From AP-15 sp963814865 (lineage in GTDB: Bacteria; Pseudomonadota; Alphaproteobacteria; ATCC43930; CGMCC-115725), in contig CAWFEN010000014.1 of the NCBI GenBank assembly GCA_963814865.1, positions 434,001 to 498,000 on the forward strand: a stretch of 64,000 nt of DNA, read 5' to 3'. Positions 57,950 through 64,000 of this stretch are shown one piece after another. Each line of letters opens with the position of its first letter. Within the stretch, counting starts at the first letter, position 1. A program made the position numbers and the translations under genes. Below the pieces are notes generated by a model. It was not told the DNA's origin, ran no database searches, and saw only the letters and a program-made list of their open reading frames with translations.

Positions 57950-59293
57950 TCAACCGGGCCTGGTCGCGACGGCGCAATGGAAGGGCTGGGCGATGAAGAA
58001 CGTGCCGTCGGCCTCGCCTGCGGCGACCGCGCGGCGCCATGCCTCGGTTTCCACCGGGCTCAACGCCGCCAGGATCTGTTGCTGGTAGCGGTCGAGGCGC
58101 GGCGAACCCGGCCGGACCGCGACGAGCTGCGGGAAACCGCGGATCCCGGTCAGCCCGAGCGCGTGGAACCGCGTGTAGAGGCTCGCATCGGCGCAGCCGC
58201 CGGGGCTCATCCCGCCGCCGATCATGCCGGGCATCTCGACTTTCGCCTTGAGCGCCGGGTCGAGCGCCAGGTTGACCCAGCAGCCGCGGTCGATCGACCG
58301 CACGATGACGCCGATGCGCCCGCCGGGCCTGGTGACGCGCACGATCTCGGCCAGCATCCGCCCGGCGTCGCCCTCCTCGGCGACGGTGCAGCACAGCGCG
58401 ACATCGGCGAAGCCATCGGCCAGCGGCAAGGCCTCGGCGCTGCCCTCGCGCAGCTCGATCCGCTCGGCGACGCCCTCGCGCCGCGCCAATGCCTGCGCCT
58501 CGCGCATCAGATAGCGGTTCTGGTCGACCCCGGTCAGGCGGTTGGCGCCGGCGGTGCGGCGCGCCAGTTCGCGCATGATCACGCCCGAGCCGCAGCCGAT
58601 TTCGAGCACCTGCTCGCCGGGCCTGATCGCCAGCTCGTCGAGCAGATTGCGGACAATTCCGATATAGCCCGAGCGGCCGCGCTCCTCGAGACTGGCGACG
58701 CTGCCGAGATGCGCGCCGCCGAGGATGACCGTGCTCCAGCGCGCCGCCAGCGACGGAGCCAGCATTCCCCATTGGCCGGGCGACAGATCGAGCGGCAGCA
58801 GCACCAGCGGCGGCCCGGCCCCCGCAACGCGGTAGGAGATGCCGGCGATCTCGCCTTCCGGCTCGGGGCGGGTCGGCGCCGGCAGCGGCGGGTTCCCGTC
58901 GCGGCGGTTGAGAAAATCCTGCATCGCGCCGAGGATCTCTTCGCCGCGCTCGGCCGCCAGATCGGACCAGGTGAGGCCGGCATAGCCGTGCAACACCGCC
59001 GTCTCGGCCTGCGGCAGATCGGGCAGCACCGCCTGCACCCGGCGCGCGCCCGGCCCCTCGTCGCCGCTGACGACGAGCAGCCGCGAGGCCAGCGGCTGCA
59101 AGGCGCTGCGGTCGAGCGCCGCGGGGCAGAGGATGGTCAGCGACGCGATGCGCTCGGGATGTCCGATGGCAAAGCCGTGCCAGTCGGTGCTGGCGCGGCC
59201 GGCGAAATGCGCGCGGCCGATGCCGAGATGGTCGAGAACCGCCGCGAGCCGCGCCTCGAGCGGCGATTCCTCGGATGCAGTGATGGTGTTGAT
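57950..59293 (-). CDS. SAM methyltransferase fused to a hydrolase-like N-terminal region; start unclear
   Basis: About 447 aa. The C-terminal part is a class I methyltransferase: SAM motif I is VLEIGCGSGVIM, then TGVDQNRYLM and RVTRPGGRIGV. The N-terminal 180 residues resemble the second half of an alpha/beta hydrolase (HPERIASLTIL), but the nucleophile elbow reads FAGRASTDWHG, so no catalytic Ser is in place. A second fragment, GISYRVAGAGPPLVLLPLDL, resembles the start of another such fold. No ATG, GTG or TTG exists in frame near the GGGGGAG ribosome-binding site; the codon there is ATC (59293). The gene may use a rare start, or have lost its start to a sequence error. Confidence 0.72.
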   Translation of the reverse strand: MNTITASEESPLEARLAAVLDHLGIGRAHFAGRASTDWHGFAIGHPERIASLTILCPAALDRSALQPLASRLLVVSGDEGPGARRVQAVLPDLPQAETAVLHGYAGLTWSDLAAERGEEILGAMQDFLNRRDGNPPLPAPTRPEPEGEIAGISYRVAGAGPPLVLLPLDLSPGQWGMLAPSLAARWSTVILGGAHLGSVASLEERGRSGYIGIVRNLLDELAIRPGEQVLEIGCGSGVIMRELARRTAGANRLTGVDQNRYLMREAQALARREGVAERIELREGSAEALPLADGFADVALCCTVAEEGDAGRMLAEIVRVTRPGGRIGVIVRSIDRGCWVNLALDPALKAKVEMPGMIGGGMSPGGCADASLYTRFHALGLTGIRGFPQLVAVRPGSPRLDRYQQQILAALSPVETEAWRRAVAAGEADGTFFIAQPFHCAVATRPG

Positions 59294-59412
59294 GGCCGGT
59301 CTCCCCCAGGGTGCTGTCGAAATCTTGTCGGATCGCAGCCTAGCACGAGCTCGCCCCTTCTCATCGCACAAGGGTCCGCTTACGATCGGCGCGCTTACGA
59401 GGGAGGTCCGCG

Positions 59413-60453
59413 GTGCTGTTGCGCAATGCCTGGTATATCGCCGCCTGGTCGGACGAAATCGGCAACGAGCCGCTGGCACGGCGGATCTGCGGCGAGCCGA
59501 TCGTGCTGTTTCGCGACCGGGCGGGCAGAGTTGCTGCGCTGGCCGATCGCTGCTGCCATCGTGCGGCGCCGCTGCATATGGGCGCCGTCGTCGAGGACGG
59601 TATCCAGTGCGGCTATCACGGGCTGGTCTTCGACGGATCGGGGCGCTGCGTCCGGATTCCGGGGCAGGCGCTGATCCCGCAGGACGCGCGGGTCCGCAGC
59701 TACCCGGTGGTCGAGAAGGACCAGCTGGTCTGGCTGTGGCCGGGCGATCCGGAGCAGGCCGACCCGGCCCGGATCGTCGACTACCCCTATCACAACGATC
59801 CCGGCCGATGGCCGAACAAGCACGATGTCTATCCGATCAAAGGCAATTACATGCTGATGATCGACAATCTGATGGATTTGACGCATCTCGGCTATCTGCA
59901 CGCCAAGACGGTGGGCGGCAACCCGTCGCAGCATCTCGCGGCCGAGATGAAGACGACACGCACGCCGACCGGGGTCAAATTCGTGCGCTGGATGAAGAAC
60001 TCGGTGCCGCCGCCGAGCTATGTCAAGGCCGCCGGCTTCACCGGCCGGGTCGATCGCTGCCAGGAATTCGAGTTCGTTGCCCCATCGAGCGTGCTGCAAT
60101 GGACGGGCGCGGCCGACGCCGGCACCGGCAGCGACGACGGCAAGCACGGTTTTGCGTTCCAGTTCCGGCTGTTCCACGGGCTGACGCCGGAGACCGAGAC
60201 CAGCTGCTTTTATTTCTGGTCGGTGGCGAACGGCTATCGCCAGAACGAGCCCGAGGCGACCGGGCAGCTCTACCGCGAGATCGCGCCGACTTTTGTCGAG
60301 GACCGGGTCATGGTCGAGGCGCAGCAGGCGCGGCTCGAAGAGTTCGGCGAGGCGGGCCTCGTCGACATCGCGTCCGACGCCACGCGGATGCAGATGCGCC
60401 GCATGGTCGAGCGGCTGATCGCCGCCGAGCGCTCGGGCCGCGCGGCCGGATAG
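59413..60453 (+). CDS. Rieske oxygenase (vanillate O-demethylase-like, VanA type)
   Basis: A 346-aa aromatic oxygenase of the VanA/toluene-sulfonate monooxygenase group. The Rieske ligands are Cys47, His49, Cys66 and His69; the mononuclear iron site is in DNLMDLTHLGYLH with His158 and His163. Family members demethylate methoxy-aromatics. No ferredoxin-reductase partner gene (VanB type) is found within the window. The start is GTG 59413 with GGAGG upstream; it is divergent from the methyltransferase gene. Confidence 0.88.
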   Translation: MLLRNAWYIAAWSDEIGNEPLARRICGEPIVLFRDRAGRVAALADRCCHRAAPLHMGAVVEDGIQCGYHGLVFDGSGRCVRIPGQALIPQDARVRSYPVVEKDQLVWLWPGDPEQADPARIVDYPYHNDPGRWPNKHDVYPIKGNYMLMIDNLMDLTHLGYLHAKTVGGNPSQHLAAEMKTTRTPTGVKFVRWMKNSVPPPSYVKAAGFTGRVDRCQEFEFVAPSSVLQWTGAADAGTGSDDGKHGFAFQFRLFHGLTPETETSCFYFWSVANGYRQNEPEATGQLYREIAPTFVEDRVMVEAQQARLEEFGEAGLVDIASDATRMQMRRMVERLIAAERSGRAAG

Positions 60454-60651
60454 CGACCGGATGATGGAAGGCCGGCGCCCGTTCGGGGTCGAAGCGCGAA
60501 ACCATTGACGCAGCGGCTGCGAACACTGACAGTTCCGATCAAGGATCAGGTCAGCCGCGCATAGCCGGTATGGACCGCCGCGACCGGGGGGCGATAAACT
60601 GCAAGGCAGGCCGCGCGCAGCGGTAACCGATCGCGACCAGGAGGAAATCCG

Positions 60652-61911
60652 ATGCCCAACGACCCGACGCCGGACACCAACGGCCAAATCCCGAGCGTTT
60701 CGCGCGGCGCCCTGCATGGCGTCCGGGTGGTGGACCTCACTCAGTTCGAGGCCGGCACGTCCTGCACCCTGACCTTGGCATGGCTCGGCGCCGAGGTCAT
60801 CAAGGTCGAGGAGCCGACCAGGGGCGAGCAGGGCCGTGGCGCGTCGACCGACAAAAAGGGCGTCGATTCCCAATATTTCATGTTGCTCAATGCCAACAAG
60901 AAGAGTGTGACCGCCAATCTGAAGACCGACAAGGGGCGCGCCATTCTGCGCGGGCTGATCGAGAAGGCCGATGTCTTTACCGAGAATTTCGCGCCGGGCG
61001 TCATCGAGCGGCTGGGTTTCAGCTATGACGAAGTGCGCGCGATCAACCCGCGCGTCATCTACGTCTCGGTCAAGGGCTTTGGCGAGGACAGCCCCTACAA
61101 GAACTTCCTCGCCTTTGACATGATCGCGCAGGCGACCGGGGGCGCCATGTCGATCACCGGCGAGCCCGACGGCCGCCCGATCAAACCAGGTCCGACGATC
61201 GGCGACACCGGTACCGGGCTGCATGCGGCGATCGGTGTCCTGGCGGCGCTCTATCAGCGCCAGTTCACCGGCGAGGGCCAGCTCATACGCTGCGCGATGC
61301 AGGAATGCGTCATCAATTACGGCCGCATCTCCTATGCCGCCCAGTATCTGTGGGGCCATGCTGCTCCGCGCATGGGCAACCAGAGCATCATGGGCACCAA
61401 TTCGCCGAGCGAGACCTATCCATGCAAGGGCGGCGGCCCGAACGACTATTGCTATATCTATACTTCCCGTGCCAACCAACAGCATTGGGAACGAATCTTG
61501 AAGATGATGGGACGCGAGGACCTGATCGGCGATCCGCGTTTCGACAGCCCGGAGGAGCGGTTCAAGAACCGCCATGTGGTCGACGAGATGCTCTCGGAAT
61601 GGACCAAGCAGTACGACAAGCTCGAGGTCATGCAGCGGCTCGGCGAGCAAGGTATTCCGGCCGGTGCGGTCATGGATACGATGGAATTGTCGAACGATCC
61701 CGACCTCAATCGCCGCGAGATCTTCGTCACCGTCAAGCATCCGGTGCGCGGCGATTTCAAGATGCCGGGCTGGCCGGTCAAGATGAGCGGCTCGAAGGTG
61801 CCGATCACGGCGTCACCGCTGCTCGGCGCCGACACCGAGGCGGTCTACGGCAGCCTCCTGGGCCTGAGCAAGGAAGAGATTGCGGCCCTGCGCGAAGAAA
61901 AAGCCATCTGA
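60652..61911 (+). CDS. CaiB/BaiF-family CoA-transferase
   Basis: A 419-aa class III CoA-transferase. The N-terminus VRVVDLTQFEAGTSCTLTLAWLGAEVIKVE and the catalytic-Asp segment TIGDTGTGLHAAIGV are intact, and KGGGPNDYCYIY is a further landmark. ATG 60652 has an AGGAGG site. It differs from the enzyme at 52550, so the block encodes two separate CoA transfers. It may act on the same substrate family as the nearby Rieske oxygenase (inference). Confidence 0.88.
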   Translation: MPNDPTPDTNGQIPSVSRGALHGVRVVDLTQFEAGTSCTLTLAWLGAEVIKVEEPTRGEQGRGASTDKKGVDSQYFMLLNANKKSVTANLKTDKGRAILRGLIEKADVFTENFAPGVIERLGFSYDEVRAINPRVIYVSVKGFGEDSPYKNFLAFDMIAQATGGAMSITGEPDGRPIKPGPTIGDTGTGLHAAIGVLAALYQRQFTGEGQLIRCAMQECVINYGRISYAAQYLWGHAAPRMGNQSIMGTNSPSETYPCKGGGPNDYCYIYTSRANQQHWERILKMMGREDLIGDPRFDSPEERFKNRHVVDEMLSEWTKQYDKLEVMQRLGEQGIPAGAVMDTMELSNDPDLNRREIFVTVKHPVRGDFKMPGWPVKMSGSKVPITASPLLGADTEAVYGSLLGLSKEEIAALREEKAI

Positions 61912-62032
61912 AGAACGCGGCCGGGGCGAGCCCGTCGGGATCGAGAGCCCCGGCAGGCAGAGCCGGATCAGCATCGTCGCATGATCCGGCTCTGCGGCCT
62001 CCGGCGACGGCGATCGGCGAGGGACCAGCCGA

Positions 62033-63025
62033 ATGAGTGCGAGCGCCAGGGGATCGATCGAATTTGCGCCCGCTGCGGTGTCGGCCCGCTGGGAGCCGGC
62101 GCAGAGCTATCCGGATCCGGCGGTCGACACGCTCGACCCGCGCTTCGACAGGATCAAGCCGCCGTTCAGCGCGGCCGTCGAGCGGCTCGCAACCGGATTT
62201 CGCTGGGCCGAGGGGCCGGTTTGGTTCGGCGATGCGCGCTGCCTGCTGTGGAGCGACATTCCCAACAACCGCATCATGCGGTGGGACGAGGAAAGCGGCG
62301 CGGCCGGCATCTTTCGCAAACCGTCGAATTATGCGAACGGCAATACGCGCGACCGCCAGGGCCGGCTCGTCACCTGCGAACACGGCGGGCGGCGGGTCGT
62401 CCGCACCGAATATGACGGTGCGATCACGATCATTCTCGACCGTTTCGACGGCAAGCGGCTCAATTCGCCGAACGACGTCGTCGTCAAATCCGACGATTCG
62501 ATCTGGTTCACCGATCCGCCCTTCGGGATTCTCGGAAACTACGAGGGCGATCGAGCGGCGCCGGAACTGCCGACCAACGTCTACCGGGTCGACGGCAGGA
62601 CCGGCCAGGCGACGGTCGTGGCCGGCGATATCAACGGGCCGAACGGGCTATGCTTTTCGCCCGACGAAAGCAGGCTCTATATCGTCGAATCGCGCGCGCT
62701 GCCGCGGCTGATCCGCGTTTTCGACGTCGTCGAGGACGGCACCGGGCTGGCCAACGGCCGGGTCTTCGTCAACGCCGGGGAGGGCACGCCGGACGGGTTC
62801 CGCTGCGATGTCGACGGCAATCTTTGGTGCGGCTGGGGCATGAGCGCCGCCCTCAACGGCGTTGTCGTCTTCGCCCCGGACGGGACGATGATCGGCCGCA
62901 TCGCCCTGCCGGAGCGCTGCGCCAATCTGTGTTTCGGCGGGCGCCGGCGCAACCGCCTGCTGATGGCCGCCAGCCAATCGGTCTATTCGATTTATGTCAA
63001 CACCGAGGGCGCCGCGGGCGGCTGA
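62033..63025 (+). CDS. SMP-30/gluconolactonase-family lactonase
   Basis: A 330-aa six-bladed beta-propeller of the SMP-30/gluconolaconase/LRE-like family. Metal ligands are seen as Glu in WAEGPVWF, Asn in LNSPNDVVVK and Asp in PDGFRCDVDGN, with NGPNGLCFSPDE between them. It hydrolyses sugar or other lactones. No signal peptide. It follows the CoA-transferase by 121 bp on the same strand. Confidence 0.9.
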   Translation: MSASARGSIEFAPAAVSARWEPAQSYPDPAVDTLDPRFDRIKPPFSAAVERLATGFRWAEGPVWFGDARCLLWSDIPNNRIMRWDEESGAAGIFRKPSNYANGNTRDRQGRLVTCEHGGRRVVRTEYDGAITIILDRFDGKRLNSPNDVVVKSDDSIWFTDPPFGILGNYEGDRAAPELPTNVYRVDGRTGQATVVAGDINGPNGLCFSPDESRLYIVESRALPRLIRVFDVVEDGTGLANGRVFVNAGEGTPDGFRCDVDGNLWCGWGMSAALNGVVVFAPDGTMIGRIALPERCANLCFGGRRRNRLLMAASQSVYSIYVNTEGAAGG

Positions 63026-63142
63026 GGGCCCAGTCCGGCCGCGCCCTTGGGCGGCGCAGATATTTACAGAAAAATCAGTTTTGCGGCTGGTGCGACTGGC
63101 CGCTTTCTCATAAGGTTCGGCGTTCAACTGTCGGAGGAACAG

Positions 63143-63629
63143 ATGAAGCGCTTTTTCCTGTTGTGCTCACTCCTTGCGATCGCCGCGTGCGCGCCGCCGC
63201 CCCCGCCGGTCGCCACGGCACCGCCCCCGCCGCCCCCGCCGCCGGCTCCGCCGCCGGCAAACAACTTTATCGTGTTCTTCCCGTGGAACAGCGCCTCGGT
63301 CACTCCGGACGGCAAGGAGATCCTGAAGGTGGCTGCCGACGATTTCGGCAAGGGAGCGCCGGCCACGGTGCAAGTGACCGGATATACCGACACCTCGGGC
63401 TCGCCGGGCTACAATCAGCGGCTCTCCGAACGGCGCGCCCAGAACGTCGCCGCGGTCTTGACCCAGCTGGGCGTACCGCAGACCGCACTGGCGGTCAGCG
63501 GACACGGCGAGAACGACCTGCGCGTGCCGACGCCGCCAGGGGTGCGCGAGCCGCAGAACCGCCGCGTCGAGATCCTCGAAGGCGGGGCGTCCACCGCCGC
63601 CGCCGCCGCCGCCGCCCCCGGCGCAATAA
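63143..63629 (+). CDS. OmpA-family lipoprotein with proline-rich linkers (one frameshift near 63586)
   Basis: About 161 aa. The signal peptide ends with a lipobox (LLAIAAC), followed by a Pro-rich linker and an OmpA/Pal-type peptidoglycan-binding domain: FFPWNSASVTPDGKEIL, then TGYTDTSGSPGYNQRLSERR and HGENDLRVPT. It should tie the outer membrane to peptidoglycan. One extra G in the GGGG run at 63584-63587 shifts the end. The corrected frame gives GG-R then eight prolines and AQ, stopping at TAA 63627-63629 just before a strong hairpin. Uncorrected, the frame would run through that terminator to 63778. Confidence 0.85.
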
Positions 63630-63650
63630 CCAAGCTAGCTGGTCGACATG

Positions 63651-63677
63651 AAAAGGGCGCCCCTGGGGCGCCCTTTT
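63651..63677. terminator. Bidirectional rho-independent terminator
   Basis: Near-perfect inverted repeat: AAAAGGGCGCCC with GGGCGCCCTTTT, nearly no loop, giving a T-run on both strands. It lies between the OmpA-type gene (stop 63629) and the convergent cupin-like gene (stop 63717), so it serves both. Confidence 0.85.
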
Positions 63678-63716
63678 CCGCTGCCTCGCGCTGCGGCGCG
63701 GCGGGAAAAATTGTGC

Positions 63717-64000
63717 TCAGACCGCCTCGTAGGCCAGGCGGCGGATCTTTTCCACATTCTTGCCCTCGATCCGGATAAGCCGGGTCGGACCGTTGCGGCG
63801 CGGCGAGTGCAGATCGCCCTCGTTGTAGACATAGGCCATCCCGGGGGTCAGGGAATATTCCCGGACGAGCCGCACCTTGCCGGGTCGTCTCCTCGCTGGC
63901 GGGCTCGACCAGCGCCCAATCGCTCATGATGGTCTCGCCCCGCGCCTGGCCATAGATCGCCCAGGTCGGGCCGTGATCGTGCGGCTTGCTCTCCCTGGCG
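63717..64000 (-). CDS. Cupin-like protein, partial at the window edge (one frameshift near 63880)
   Basis: The 5' end lies beyond the window. The visible part starts with KPHDHGPTWAIYGQARGE, an HxH cupin metal motif like that of cysteine-dioxygenase-type cupins. One extra base at about 63877-63884 splits it from its natural end, which reads KVRLVREYSLTPGMAYVY, then EGDLHSPRR and a C-terminus EKIRRLAYEAV, stopping at the TGA at 63717. The second conserved His in DLHSP fits cupin motif 2. The substrate is unknown. Confidence 0.72.

Noticed and set aside
63580..63620. CCG trinucleotide repeat
   Set aside because: It encodes the Pro-rich tail of the OmpA-type lipoprotein in the corrected frame and is too short to count as a separate repeat element.

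Overview
The window is 64 kb of high-GC bacterial chromosome. The gene families point to an alphaproteobacterium: a small DUF1127 protein, a two-module dCTP deaminase, an FzlA-type GST-fold protein, and many Rieske, CoA-transferase and flavin catabolic enzymes. Genus cannot be told from sequence alone. I saw no rRNA, tRNA, CRISPR array, IS element or prophage.

Layout. 1-376 holds the edge of a VapBC-like toxin-antitoxin pair. 677-9588 is a catabolic block: FMN hydroxy-acid dehydrogenase, CocE/NonD hydrolase, thiamine-diphosphate enzyme, Rieske oxygenase, LigB-type extradiol dioxygenase and M20 peptidase. 9688-18629 is housekeeping: aminopeptidase P, DUF1127, PrmA-like methyltransferase, MoxR ATPase, dCTP deaminase, cysteine synthase, AlaX-like editing protein, sulfurtransferase and GNAT. 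18755-19819 encodes two exported proteins. 20181-28296 holds a crotonase, a quinone-oxidoreductase-like MDR, release factor 3, FzlA, a B12-binding radical SAM protein and an unknown 516-aa protein. 28791-32107 is a translationally coupled pair of MutS-like ATPases.

32611-40240 is a six-gene membrane complex related to hydrogenase-4 and complex I, in the order HyfC, HyfE, HyfF, HyfG, ferredoxin-HyfI, HyfB. Its large subunit has lost all four Ni-ligating cysteines (now Ser, Ser, Ser, Glu). It is therefore best read as an energy-converting-hydrogenase-related (Ehr) complex with no [NiFe] site, and its electron donor or acceptor is unknown. This is the most interesting system in the window.

40275-48209 holds a second thiamine-diphosphate enzyme, three glycosyltransferases (one in visibly AT-richer DNA), an LLM flavin oxidoreductase and a RidA protein. 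48347-52535 holds an exported phosphoesterase with a candidate PHO box upstream and an exported multicopper oxidase. 52550-63025 is a second catabolic block: two CaiB/BaiF CoA-transferases, a Tat-exported amine oxidase, an MBL hydrolase, an MFS transporter, a methyltransferase fusion, a Rieske oxygenase and an SMP-30 lactonase. The window ends with an OmpA-type lipoprotein and a partial cupin-like gene.

A technical point affects reading. Ten otherwise well-conserved genes are each broken by what looks like a single-base insertion or deletion, several in short homopolymers. This looks more like draft-assembly error than gene decay. I give those genes full-length coordinates and mark the break point.
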